From positions 431,187-495,186 of the forward strand of contig CACMTR010000001.1 of assembly GCA_902616715.1 (NCBI GenBank): a stretch of DNA of 64,000 nt, written 5' to 3'. Numbering within the stretch: position 1 is the stretch's first letter; each line of letters opens with the position of its first letter. The translations under genes and the position numbers were made by a program. The DNA comes from an uncultured SAR86 cluster bacterium. GTDB lineage: Bacteria; Pseudomonadota; Gammaproteobacteria; Magnimaribacterales; AG-339-G14. Below the pieces are notes generated by a model, which ran no database searches, had not been told where the DNA came from, and saw only the letters and a program-made list of their open reading frames with translations. Shown one piece after another: positions 10,651 to 20,704 of the stretch.

Positions 10651-11352
10651 TTAAAAAATCTCCTTTAGAAGATCAATGAACATCTTCCAAGATCTTTGAT
10701 CAGCTTTTTGATTATAAACGGTGCCAAACTCAGGATCGTTTGCCTCGGGATTAGTAAAGGCGTGCATGGCGTCTCCAAAAACATGTAATTGCCAATCTGC
10801 GTTTTTTTCAGTCATCTCATTTGAAAAAGAATCAATTTGATCTTGACCAACCATGGGATCTTTCAGCCCATGTAAAGCAAGTACTTTTGCATTTATCTTT
10901 TCTCCATTATTTTCCTCGGGACCACTTAAAAAACCATGGAAGCTTACTGCACCTTTCAACTCTGAACAGTTTCTTGCTAAATCTAGAGAAACTAGACCCC
11001 CAAAGCAATATCCCATGATTGCTATGGAATTTGATTCTACTGAGTCTAGATTTTTTACATATTCATAAGCGCCTAAGACTCTCTTTGCTAATTCTTCTCT
11101 ATCATCTAACAAAGGCTGCATCATTGAAGAATTCTCTTCCACAGAAGAACCAATTTTTCCTTCCCCGTACATATCTATAGCAAAAGAGTGATATCCAAGC
11201 TTTGCGAGCTCTTCTGCTTTTTCTTCTACAAAACTATCTCTACCAGCCCATGTATGCGCTATCAATACGCATGGGGCTTCACTTGAATTTGCTTGAGCAA
11301 AATAACCTTTAAAATTAATCCCGCCAATTTCATATACATGTTCTTTTGACAT
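10651..11352 (-). CDS. Dienelactone hydrolase family protein
   Basis: IMGYCFGG nucleophile motif, FHGFLSG, LHGLKDPMV, DAMHAFTNP. Confidence 0.9.
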   Translation of the reverse strand: MSKEHVYEIGGINFKGYFAQANSSEAPCVLIAHTWAGRDSFVEEKAEELAKLGYHSFAIDMYGEGKIGSSVEENSSMMQPLLDDREELAKRVLGAYEYVKNLDSVESNSIAIMGYCFGGLVSLDLARNCSELKGAVSFHGFLSGPEENNGEKINAKVLALHGLKDPMVGQDQIDSFSNEMTEKNADWQLHVFGDAMHAFTNPEANDPEFGTVYNQKADQRSWKMFIDLLKEIF

Positions 11353-11353
11353 T

Positions 11354-11875
11354 TTATTCCTCCTCTAAGTTTTTTTTAAAATTTATATAATTTTCGACAT
11401 AATGATCAGCTGAACCTTTTAAAATTTTTTCCATTTCTGGATCTAATTCCTTTTTTACTTTTGCTGGAGAACCCATTACTAACGAATTATCAGGAATAAC
11501 AGTACCTTCAGTGACTAAACTGTTAGCTCCAATTAAACAGTTTTTTCCTATTTTGGCGCCATTCAAAATAATACTGTTTATACCTATTAAACTGTTATCT
11601 CCAATCGAACAACCATGCAACATCACTTTATGACCTACTGTAACGTTTTTGCCAATTACTAGTGGATGACCCGGATCGGCATGCAATACTGATAAATCCT
11701 GTACATTTGAGTTTTCTCCAATACGAATCTCTTCCACATCACCTCTAATGACTGCACCAAACCAAATGCTTACATGTTTTTCAAGAATCACTCTTCCTAT
11801 AACGTCAGCGGTTGGAGCAACGAAGAAGTCATCTCCAACGGTCTGAACACTATGTTCACCTAATTTGTAAATCAT
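11354..11875 (-). CDS. Gamma-carbonic anhydrase family protein (hexapeptide repeat)
   Basis: SIWFGAVIRGDVEEIRIGENSNVQDLSVLHADPGHPLVIGKNVTVGHKVMLHGC. Confidence 0.93.
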   Translation of the reverse strand: MIYKLGEHSVQTVGDDFFVAPTADVIGRVILEKHVSIWFGAVIRGDVEEIRIGENSNVQDLSVLHADPGHPLVIGKNVTVGHKVMLHGCSIGDNSLIGINSIILNGAKIGKNCLIGANSLVTEGTVIPDNSLVMGSPAKVKKELDPEMEKILKGSADHYVENYINFKKNLEEE

Positions 11876-12434
11876 CTTTAAATTTTATGTTAAACAACTT
11901 CAGAAAATCTAGAGTGAAAGCTAATGTTAATCCCCAAATTTCATGGTTGTCGTAAATTATAACAGGAGTATCAAACGTCTCTCCTTTAAAATTTGTAACC
12001 CCTCTTTTGATTAAAGGATTGTTTTTGAAAAAAGACAGGGGTAAATAAAATATATCAGCCACCTCATCTGGATTTGGTTCTAATTCAAATTTTTCTTTTA
12101 AAATTCCAATAAATGGTGTGACGCTTAATCCAAATCTAGACTCAAGTGGATCAAGTTGCCCAAGAATTTCTACTTTTGCTGGATCTAAAGAGATTTCTTC
12201 AGTAGCTTCACGCAAAGCTGTTTGCTTTAAATTCTTATCTTTTTTTTCTCTTTTTCCACCAGGAAAAGCAACTTCTCCTGGATGACTAGGCAAAGAATTG
12301 GATCTCTCAGTCATAACAAAATATAAATCGTTATCCTTTTCGTAACATAAAATCAAAACTGCAGCCTGAGGCAAACTCTCATCAGGATTCTTAGGAGTGA
12401 AGTCGAGCAGTCTATTTGTTAAAGCTTGTATCAT
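11856..12434 (-). CDS. Nudix hydrolase, CoA pyrophosphatase-like
   Basis: HPGEVAFPGGKREKKDKNLKQTALREATEEISL: NUDT7/8 signature plus Nudix box. Confidence 0.9.
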   Translation of the reverse strand: MIQALTNRLLDFTPKNPDESLPQAAVLILCYEKDNDLYFVMTERSNSLPSHPGEVAFPGGKREKKDKNLKQTALREATEEISLDPAKVEILGQLDPLESRFGLSVTPFIGILKEKFELEPNPDEVADIFYLPLSFFKNNPLIKRGVTNFKGETFDTPVIIYDNHEIWGLTLAFTLDFLKLFNIKFKDDLQIR

Positions 12435-12492
12435 TTACATATACCTTACATCAATTATACTTTGCTTCCTGTTATAAATATCGAGTTCAAAA

Positions 12493-13029
12493 TTGAATTA
12501 TTGTCCAGTTTGCGGCTCCTCGGAAATTTCTTTAAAGATACCTGATGGAGACAATAGAGAAAGATATGTCTGTAGTAATTGCGGAGCAATTCACTATTCA
12601 AATCCTAACGTAGTTGTCGGAACAATACCTTCCTACGAAGATAAGATACTTTTGTGCAAAAGAGGAATTGAGCCAAGATACGGGCTTTGGACCCTACCTG
12701 CAGGTTTTTTAGAAAATGGTGAAAGTTTGTCAGATGGCGCAAAAAGAGAAACGAAAGAAGAGACTCAGGCGGATGTAGAAATGGGAATGATTTATTCAAT
12801 TTTTAATATCCCTCAAATAAATCAAATATATGTCATACATCTTGCCAAATTAAAGAATTTGACCTTTGGACCAACATCAGAAAGTTTGGACGTACAACTA
12901 TTCAATAAAGATGAAATACCTTACGACGATCTCGCTTTTCCTTTTGTCTCTAAAACTATCAATTATTATTTTGATGATTATAAATCGAAAGATTTTTCAT
13001 TAAGAGTAAAAGATATTATAAGAAAGTGA
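12493..13029 (+). CDS. Nudix hydrolase with N-terminal zinc ribbon
   Basis: CPVCGSSE...CSNCGAIHYSNPNVVVG; GFLENGESLSDGAKRETKEETQADV Nudix box. ORF-track start is a TTG codon. Confidence 0.9.
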   Translation: MNYCPVCGSSEISLKIPDGDNRERYVCSNCGAIHYSNPNVVVGTIPSYEDKILLCKRGIEPRYGLWTLPAGFLENGESLSDGAKRETKEETQADVEMGMIYSIFNIPQINQIYVIHLAKLKNLTFGPTSESLDVQLFNKDEIPYDDLAFPFVSKTINYYFDDYKSKDFSLRVKDIIRK

Positions 13030-13030
13030 G

Positions 13031-16000
13031 TTAAAAATATTTTCTCGCATTGAGAAACATTTTTATCCAGGGAGAAAACTCTTCATTTCCTAAATTGGTC
13101 CATGACAATTGAGCATTCAAAAATGCTCTTTCTGGATGTGGCATCATAATTGTCGCTCTTCCATCTTCTGAACAAACTGAGGTAATTCCCTTTGATGTGC
13201 CATTTGGATTATTTGGATAATCTTCGGTAAGTTTTCCATTAGCATCTACATAAGACATAACGACCTGATCATTTTTTAGTTGTTTTTTTGAACTGGTAAA
13301 ATCCATCTTTCCTTCTCCATGAGCTACTGGAATTAAAAGATGAGAGTCCTGCATGTCATCAAAAAGTAATGACTTAGATTTATGTATTTTGACTTGAGTT
13401 AATCTTGCCTCAAATTGACCAGAATCATTGTTAGTTAGTGTTGGCCAAGAACTTGTTCCTGGAATAATTTCTTTTAAATTTGACATTACTTGGCAACCAT
13501 TACAAACACCAAATGAAAAGGTATCAGTTCTGTTGAAAAATTCTTCGAATTGAGCTTTCAAAAAAGAATTCATCAAGATTGAATTAGCCCAGCCACGACC
13601 TGCACCTAAAACATCCCCAAAAGAAAATCCACCTGGAAAAATAATTCCTTGAAAACTATTCAAAGTTAAACGTTTATTGATTAAGTCGCTCATATGTAGA
13701 TCTGTCACTTCGAAACCTGCCTTCTCAAATGCAGCAGCCATTTCAATTTGACCATTAACTCCTTGTTCTCTGATCACAGCCAAATTAGGTTTATTTTTAA
13801 AATTTAATTTCTTGGGAATTTCGAAATGAAATGTCTGATTTAAAATTATTTTGTTCCTGTTTAAGTAAGAATTTTTTTCTTCTTCTGCACTTTTTGGGTT
13901 ATCTCTTAATTTTTTAATTTCTGAAGAAACCTTAGACCAATGTTTCATTAATTCATTAAATTTTATTTTTTTATTAAAAGTTTTTGACTTAATTTCTAAC
14001 TGATCTTGCTTATTAGTCTTTCCTAGAGGGTAAATTTTGTCAAAATTGAGTGTGTTTAATTGATCTTTTAAGTCTATGAAATCCTTATTAGTTAATTGCA
14101 TTACTAATCCAGGCTCTTCTGAAAATAATATTTTCTTTAGTCCGTTTTCATCTAGATCAAAATTTATGTCAACGCCAAGATTGCTTGCGAACATCATTTC
14201 AATTACCGAGGCGATTAAACCTCCATCAGATATGTCATGAAGTGCAATTATTTTTTCATTTTTTATGAATTCACAAATTAAATTGTAAACTTCGGGGAAA
14301 ATTTTTATATCTTCGATGTCAGGACATTCTTCAAAATCTTCATCTATTACTTGACTGAGGATAGAGCCTCCAAGCCTCATCTCAGTTGATCCAAAATTTA
14401 TTCTTGCCAAAACCAAACCTTCTTCATCGCTCATCATTGGCGTTATAGATTTGTTTACTTCCTTTATTGGAGCAAATGCAGAGATTATCAATGACTCTGG
14501 ACTTGTATTTTTACAATCCTTCCATTGAGTTTCCATAGAGAGAGAATCTTTACCAACTGGAATAGTCAAATTCCATGTCTTACAAATATCTTGACTGATC
14601 GTCTTTACCGTTTCAAAGAGATTTGAATTTGCCTCCAGATTATTTGGGCTTGCCATCCAATTAGCTGAAAGTTTTATAGAGGAAAGATTAGTAACTCCAC
14701 TAGAGATCAAATTTAGGACAGCTTCCGTAATTGCTAACCTGCCAGCTGCTTGAGGATTTATAAGCGCAACAGGAGATTTTTCCCCCATCGCCATAGCCTC
14801 TCCAGTTTTTTCCCCATAATTTGATAATGTAATTGCATTGTCAGAAACGGGGATTTGCAAGGGGCCAATCATTTGGTCTCTGAATGTTAATCCCCCTACA
14901 TTTCTATCGCCTATAGTTATTAAAAAATTTTTTCGAGCTACTGTCGGGTGTCTCAAGACCGAAAATATTTCTTTTTGAATATCAAAATCTACTTCCTTTA
15001 AACTTATCTGATCTGATTTTTTGAGCTCAATTCGTTCTCTATAAAGTTCCTTGTTTGCTCCAAAAATAAACTTCATCCCTAAGTCAATTATTGGCTCCTG
15101 ATTAGCTGGATCTTTAACTAAAAGCTTAAGTTCTTCAGTAAAATTCCCAACAACCGCATAAGGGCAATTTTCACGCTTACATATTTCTTCAAAAGCTTTA
15201 AAATTTTCAATTTCTATTGCTAGAACGTATCTTTCTTGAGATTCATTACACCAAATTTCCATATCGCTCATTGATTGATCAGCTGAAGGAATTTTTGAAA
15301 AATCTATTTCTGCTCCAAATCCACAATCGTTAATTAGTTCGGGTAACGCATTAGAAAGGCCTCCGGCTCCAACATCGTGAATAAAACTTATTGGATTTTT
15401 ATGACCCATCTGCCAGCTTTGATCAATAACTTCTTGGCATCTTCTTTGCATTTCAGGATTTGATCTTTGAACAGAAGCAAAATCTAAAGATTCATCGGAA
15501 TTACCAGATTCTGTAGATGAAGCTGATCCCCCTCCCAAACCAATTAAATATCCAGGACCTCCAATAACTACAATTTTTGCATCTACCGAAACCTTTTTTT
15601 TGTTTGTATGAATCGATCGTATGTTTCCCAATCCGCCAGCAATCATTATTGGTTTATGAAATCCAAAGTGCGATTTAGTCTTATCATCAAATTTTTCAAA
15701 TGACCTAAAATATCCAAGAATATTTGGCCTTCCAAATTCATTATTGAATGATGCGGCACCAATAGGTCCCTCAATCATAATTTCTAAAGGAGACGCAATT
15801 CTGTCGGGTTTTAATTCTTTACCTTCCCAACTCTCTATTGAATTTGGAATTCTCAAATTTGAAACAGAAAAACCACACAATCCAGCCTTAGGTTTTGCTC
15901 CAATACCAGTAGCGCCTTCATCTCTAATTTCGCCTCCTGAACCAGTTGCTGCTCCAGGAAAAGGTGCTATTGCTGTAGGATGATTATGGGTTTCAACCTT

Positions 16001-16879
16001 AATACAAAAATTATTACCTTCTTTAAAATATTCATACCTTTTTGAATCGGGTTGAGGAAAAAATCTTGAACTCCCATATCCTTCAATTACCGCGGCATTG
16101 TCACTGTACGCTGAAAGAACACTTGTAGAATAATTTTTGTACGTGTCTTTAATCATGGAAAACAATGATGAGGACTCCTTTTTAGAATCTTGATTTACCC
16201 ATTGAGAATTAAATATTTTGTGACGACAATGTTCAGAATTTATTTGTGAGAACATCATCAATTCAGAATCTTTAATTGTCTTTGAGCGATTTTTAAATCC
16301 TTCATAAAGGTAAGCTAGTTCGAAATCGTTTAAGCCTAGACTTAGAGATTCATTTATTTTTGATAAATCTTCAATGGAAGAGTTACTTATCTCAAGAGTT
16401 TTTTTCTTTGATTGTGAAGTAAATAAATCTGATACTTTTTCGACTTTAGTAATAACACTTTCTACCAGAGGGTCATATAAAAGACTTAAATCTAGATCTT
16501 CTAAACTATCTTGTTCGCTAAATCTATAACGCTTTACCTTTTCAATATTTTTGATTTTAATGCCACATTTACTGAAAATATCACTTACTTTTGATGCCCA
16601 AGGAGATTGAATGCCTTTCTTAGGAGCAACAATAATGTCATTTAAAAATCCAATTTCTACATTTTTTGCATTTAATAATTCAAAAATGTTTTCTTGTTCA
16701 GTTTGAAGGAGCTGAAACCAAGGAGTGTAAGTTTCAATAATAAAAATATCATTTACTTCAATCAAAGAAAAATTTGATCTAGAAAGAATTTCAATTTTTT
16801 TCTTTAATTTAAAATCAGATAAAGAAGAGGAGCCTAAAATTCCAATCAAATTTGGCGTGAATTCAAAAATATTTTGCAT
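13031..16879 (-). CDS. purL: Phosphoribosylformylglycinamidine synthase
   Basis: 1282 aa single-chain PurL: SEHCRHKIFNSQW, VETHNHPTAIAPFPGAATGSGGEIRDEGATG, GAT domain FGVCNGCQVMSNLKE. Confidence 0.98.
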   Translation of the reverse strand: MQNIFEFTPNLIGILGSSSLSDFKLKKKIEILSRSNFSLIEVNDIFIIETYTPWFQLLQTEQENIFELLNAKNVEIGFLNDIIVAPKKGIQSPWASKVSDIFSKCGIKIKNIEKVKRYRFSEQDSLEDLDLSLLYDPLVESVITKVEKVSDLFTSQSKKKTLEISNSSIEDLSKINESLSLGLNDFELAYLYEGFKNRSKTIKDSELMMFSQINSEHCRHKIFNSQWVNQDSKKESSSLFSMIKDTYKNYSTSVLSAYSDNAAVIEGYGSSRFFPQPDSKRYEYFKEGNNFCIKVETHNHPTAIAPFPGAATGSGGEIRDEGATGIGAKPKAGLCGFSVSNLRIPNSIESWEGKELKPDRIASPLEIMIEGPIGAASFNNEFGRPNILGYFRSFEKFDDKTKSHFGFHKPIMIAGGLGNIRSIHTNKKKVSVDAKIVVIGGPGYLIGLGGGSASSTESGNSDESLDFASVQRSNPEMQRRCQEVIDQSWQMGHKNPISFIHDVGAGGLSNALPELINDCGFGAEIDFSKIPSADQSMSDMEIWCNESQERYVLAIEIENFKAFEEICKRENCPYAVVGNFTEELKLLVKDPANQEPIIDLGMKFIFGANKELYRERIELKKSDQISLKEVDFDIQKEIFSVLRHPTVARKNFLITIGDRNVGGLTFRDQMIGPLQIPVSDNAITLSNYGEKTGEAMAMGEKSPVALINPQAAGRLAITEAVLNLISSGVTNLSSIKLSANWMASPNNLEANSNLFETVKTISQDICKTWNLTIPVGKDSLSMETQWKDCKNTSPESLIISAFAPIKEVNKSITPMMSDEEGLVLARINFGSTEMRLGGSILSQVIDEDFEECPDIEDIKIFPEVYNLICEFIKNEKIIALHDISDGGLIASVIEMMFASNLGVDINFDLDENGLKKILFSEEPGLVMQLTNKDFIDLKDQLNTLNFDKIYPLGKTNKQDQLEIKSKTFNKKIKFNELMKHWSKVSSEIKKLRDNPKSAEEEKNSYLNRNKIILNQTFHFEIPKKLNFKNKPNLAVIREQGVNGQIEMAAAFEKAGFEVTDLHMSDLINKRLTLNSFQGIIFPGGFSFGDVLGAGRGWANSILMNSFLKAQFEEFFNRTDTFSFGVCNGCQVMSNLKEIIPGTSSWPTLTNNDSGQFEARLTQVKIHKSKSLLFDDMQDSHLLIPVAHGEGKMDFTSSKKQLKNDQVVMSYVDANGKLTEDYPNNPNGTSKGITSVCSEDGRATIMMPHPERAFLNAQLSWTNLGNEEFSPWIKMFLNARKYF

Positions 16880-16931
16880 GCTTCTTTAAGAAGACAATAT
16901 TATAAATCAAGATTTGTTTCTATGGTTTTAG

Positions 16932-18929
16932 TTAAGCCGCAAACAACTTATTTTTTAAAGAAGAAATTTTATCTCTTAAATTTGCAGCTTCTTCAAATTC
17001 TAACTTGTTTGCATGATCTAACATTAACTTTTCTAAAGAATCTATTTTTTCTGCTAACTCTTTTGGAGATAAATATTCTTCTTCAAACTTTTTATCAACC
17101 TCTTCAATGAACTCTTTTTTTGTAAGATTTTTTGATCCTTCCATTACATCCATAATAGGTCTGAATATTCCTTTCGGCTTTATTTTATGTTTCTTATTAA
17201 AAGCAATTTGTTTTTTTCTTCTTTCGTTAGTGGTTTCAATTGTTCTTTTCATTGAACCTGTCTCTTTATCTCCATATAAGATAGCGTGTCCGTTAATATG
17301 CCTGGCTGCTCTACCTATTGTTTGTATTAAAGAAGTATCGGATCTAAGAAAACCTTCTTTATCTGCATCTAGGATTGCTACCAGAGAGACTTCAGGTAAA
17401 TCTAAACCTTCTCGTAATAAATTAATGCCAACCAAAACGTCAAAATTTCCTAACCTTAAATCTCTTAAAATTTCCGATCTTTCAACAGTGTCAATATCTG
17501 AATGAAGATATTTAACATTTATATCTTTTTCAAAGAGATATTGAGCTAGATCCTCAGCCATTCTTTTTGTGAGAACAGTTACTAAAACTCTTTCTTTTTT
17601 CTTTGTTCTCTCATAAATTTCAGATATTAAATCATCAACTTGATTAACCGCTGGTCGTATTTCTAATGTTGGATCAAGAAGTCCTGTTGGTCTAACGATA
17701 AGATCTACCATCTGATCCAAATTATCATTTTCATATTCTCCTGGTGTGGCCGAAACAAAAATCTTTTGACCGGATAAGATTTCCCACTCATCAAATCTCA
17801 GTGGTCTATTATCCAAAGCACTTGGTAATCTGAACCCGTACTCAGTTAAAGTTTCTTTCCTCGATCTGTCTCCTCTATACATTCCTCTTATTTGGGGTAA
17901 AGATACATGTGATTCATCAACAAAAACTAAAGCGTCTTTAGGTAGGTATTCATACAAAGTCGGAGGTGCCTCCCCTTTTTTTCTTCCCGATAAATATCTC
18001 GAGTAATTTTCAATTCCAGAACAAAACCCAAGTTCTTTGATCATCTCCATATCATATTTTGTACGTTCTTCGATTCTTTGAGCTTCGATCAATTTCTCAT
18101 TTTTTTTAAAATATCTAACTCTATCCTTCATTTCAGATCTAATTTTTTCAACTGCATTAAGCATGACATCACGAGAAGTTACGTAATGAGTTTTAGGAAA
18201 AATTGTTACTCTTGGAACATCCCTAATAATTTCTCCTGTTAATGGATCAAAGAATTTAAGAGATTCTATTTCTGTATCAAATAGTTCAATTCTTAGAGCT
18301 TCAAAATCTGATTCGGCAGGAAATACATCTATGACGTCTCCCTTCACTCTATAGGTTGCTCTTTTAAACTCAGTGTCATTTCTCGTATACTGAAGTTCTG
18401 CAAGTCGCATAAGTAAAACTTTCATGTCGATTTCATCACCACGATCAAGGTGCAAAACCATTTTTAAATAAGACTTAGGATCGCCCAATCCATATATTGC
18501 TGAAACAGAGGCAACAATTATTACATCTCTTCGCTCCATAATTGCTTTTGTAGCCGATAAACGCATCTGTTCTATATGTTCGTTTATTGAAGCATCTTTT
18601 TCTATAAACGTATCCGAGGTGGGTACATAAGCCTCAGGTTGATAGTAATCATAATAAGAAACAAAATACTCAACTGAATTTTCAGGAAAAAATTCCTTGA
18701 ATTCCCCATACAGTTGAGCAGCTAAAGTTTTGTTATGAGCCATAACTATAGCGGGTCTTTGCACTTCCTGAATTATATTGGCCATTGCAAAAGTCTTGCC
18801 TGAGCCCGTTACCCCGCGCAAAGTTTGATTTAAAAGGCCAGAATTTAGACCCTCAACAATTTTATTTATTGCATTGGGCTGATCACCAGCAGGTTTGAAA
18901 TCAGATTTGATATTAAATGATTTAGTCAT
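16932..18929 (-). CDS. uvrB: UvrABC system protein B
   Basis: [54 protein letters not shown]-terminal UVR domain. Confidence 0.98.
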   Translation of the reverse strand: MTKSFNIKSDFKPAGDQPNAINKIVEGLNSGLLNQTLRGVTGSGKTFAMANIIQEVQRPAIVMAHNKTLAAQLYGEFKEFFPENSVEYFVSYYDYYQPEAYVPTSDTFIEKDASINEHIEQMRLSATKAIMERRDVIIVASVSAIYGLGDPKSYLKMVLHLDRGDEIDMKVLLMRLAELQYTRNDTEFKRATYRVKGDVIDVFPAESDFEALRIELFDTEIESLKFFDPLTGEIIRDVPRVTIFPKTHYVTSRDVMLNAVEKIRSEMKDRVRYFKKNEKLIEAQRIEERTKYDMEMIKELGFCSGIENYSRYLSGRKKGEAPPTLYEYLPKDALVFVDESHVSLPQIRGMYRGDRSRKETLTEYGFRLPSALDNRPLRFDEWEILSGQKIFVSATPGEYENDNLDQMVDLIVRPTGLLDPTLEIRPAVNQVDDLISEIYERTKKKERVLVTVLTKRMAEDLAQYLFEKDINVKYLHSDIDTVERSEILRDLRLGNFDVLVGINLLREGLDLPEVSLVAILDADKEGFLRSDTSLIQTIGRAARHINGHAILYGDKETGSMKRTIETTNERRKKQIAFNKKHKIKPKGIFRPIMDVMEGSKNLTKKEFIEEVDKKFEEEYLSPKELAEKIDSLEKLMLDHANKLEFEEAANLRDKISSLKNKLFAA

Positions 18930-18951
18930 TGCTCTATTTTTTGCCTATAAT
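18923..18951 (+). promoter_or_regulatory. Predicted promoter of tRNA-Asn (-35 TAGTCA 18923-18928, 17 bp spacer, -10 TATAAT 18946-18951)
   Basis: Consensus -10 located 11 bp before tRNA 5' end; -35 (4/6) overlaps the divergent uvrB start codon. Confidence 0.55.
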
Positions 18952-18962
18952 ACACCTCATTT

Positions 18963-19038
<76 letters not shown>

Positions 19039-19046
19039 AAATTATA

Positions 19047-19763
19047 ATGCCTTTATATAATAAAGATAATCCTGAACCTTACAAACTCAGTAGAGCTAGA
19101 ATTGAAAATTTTTGTAATTGTCCTAAATGCTTTTACCGAGAAGAGAAACTTGGCATAAGTAAACCAAGTTCTTTTCCCTTTAACTTAAATAACGCGGTGG
19201 ACGAATTGTTGAAAGAAGAGTTTGATTACTATAGAAATTCGAGTGATAACCATCCTTACATTAAAGAAGCGGGCATAGATGCCAAACCTTTCAGTCATCC
19301 TGAAATAGAAGACTGGAGGACTAGAAATAAGGGAGTGGGTTATTTAGATAAAAATAATAATTTCTATATTTATGGCTTACTTGACGACGTATGGATAAAT
19401 ACTAAAACAGACCAATTAATAGTCGTGGACTACAAAGCAACTTCAAAGGATGGAGAAGTTTCCTTAGATGCGCCCTGGCAAATTTCTTACAAAAGACAGG
19501 TAGAAATTTATCAATGGCTTTTAAGAAAAAATGGTTTTGACGTCCAAGACACAGCATATTTTGTTTACTGCAATGCCATTAGAAAAAATATACCCTTTGA
19601 AAATAAACTAAATTTTAAAGTAAAAATCCTAGGCTATAAGGGAGATGATTCATGGATCCCAAGTACGATAAATAAAATGAAATCTTGTTTAGACTCAGAC
19701 GAAGCGCCAAGTTCAAGTAAAAATTGTGAATATTGTAGATACGTAATTAAAGCGAACTTATAA
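19047..19763 (+). CDS. PD-(D/E)XK nuclease superfamily protein, Cas4/RecB-like
   Basis: GLLDD...LIVVDYKATS (D...DxK), QVEIYQWLL (QxxxY), CNCPKC near N-terminus and CEYC at C-terminus. Start placed at ATG 19047, because the longer ORF reads through the tRNA. Confidence 0.8.
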   Translation: MPLYNKDNPEPYKLSRARIENFCNCPKCFYREEKLGISKPSSFPFNLNNAVDELLKEEFDYYRNSSDNHPYIKEAGIDAKPFSHPEIEDWRTRNKGVGYLDKNNNFYIYGLLDDVWINTKTDQLIVVDYKATSKDGEVSLDAPWQISYKRQVEIYQWLLRKNGFDVQDTAYFVYCNAIRKNIPFENKLNFKVKILGYKGDDSWIPSTINKMKSCLDSDEAPSSSKNCEYCRYVIKANL

Positions 19764-19765
19764 AA

Positions 19766-20704
19766 ATGGAATTTCTTTTACCAGCATCATTTCTATCCAT
19801 TGGCTTAATTTTATTAGTCAAAGGGGCAGATTTGTTTATCGATAACATATCAGATTTAGGTAAAAAGATTGGTTTAAGTGATATGTTTTTAGGGATTACG
19901 GTTGTTGCACTTGGAACTTCTATTCCCGAGGTTTTTGTGAGCATTTCATCTGTGGTGAATTTAAAACCAGAAATAGCAATGGGGAACTCAATCGGTTCGA
20001 ATATTGCTAATTTAGGAATAGTCTTTGGGTTTGCTTGTTTTTTTATTTCAAAGTCAGAAATCACACTTAATTTAAGAGATATTTTTTTACTGTTTCTAAC
20101 AACACTACTAGCTGGATATGTGCTTTTTGATTACAAAATATCTTCTAGTGATTCATTATTGATGATTGGTTTATTCATATTATTTGTTTTACATCTTATG
20201 CGTCAAAAGCCTCAAGAAGAATTAGCCAGCACAATATCAAAAAGTACTTTTTCTCTAACTTTGTTTTCAGTTTTGAGTTTAATACTTTTATTAATAGGAT
20301 CTGAACTGACTGTTAATTTTGGATCAAAATTAGCTTCTTTAATCGGAATATCAGATACCATAGTTGGTTTGACAATGGTTGCTATAGGCACCAGTCTTCC
20401 TGAACTTGCTACCTCATTTTCTGCGCTTAAACAAAAAAAGGGTAATCTTGTAATAGGTAACATAGTTGGATCAAATATTCTGAACATCGTTTTGGTATTC
20501 CCAATAATTGGTTTAAGTTTTGTAAAAGTTTTTGAAGCTAATATTTTAACTAGAGATTATTTGATGATGGCTATTCTAACTGCCATATTTATTACATATT
20601 TAAGTTTAGGGACTTTTGAAAACTTATTCAAAAGAAAAACTGCGCCAGTGATGGGGCTTTTAATTTTGTGTTTTACGATTTACTATTTTTATCAGCTTTT
20701 TTAG
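19766..20704 (+). CDS. Calcium/sodium antiporter (CaCA family, YrbG-like)
   Basis: Duplicated alpha repeats: VVALGTSIPEVFVSISSVVNLKPEIAMGNSIGSNIANLG and MVAIGTSLPELATSFSALKQKKGNLVIGNIVGSNILNI. Confidence 0.94.
   Translation: MEFLLPASFLSIGLILLVKGADLFIDNISDLGKKIGLSDMFLGITVVALGTSIPEVFVSISSVVNLKPEIAMGNSIGSNIANLGIVFGFACFFISKSEITLNLRDIFLLFLTTLLAGYVLFDYKISSSDSLLMIGLFILFVLHLMRQKPQEELASTISKSTFSLTLFSVLSLILLLIGSELTVNFGSKLASLIGISDTIVGLTMVAIGTSLPELATSFSALKQKKGNLVIGNIVGSNILNIVLVFPIIGLSFVKVFEANILTRDYLMMAILTAIFITYLSLGTFENLFKRKTAPVMGLLILCFTIYYFYQLF

Noticed and set aside
15744-15983. 79-aa + strand ORF antisense to purL
   Set aside because: Antisense of conserved PurL motifs; no independent support.
16881-16893. 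CTTCT-TTA-AGAAG mini-hairpin next to the purL start codon
   Set aside because: Only a 5 bp stem; common by chance, no supporting regulatory motif.
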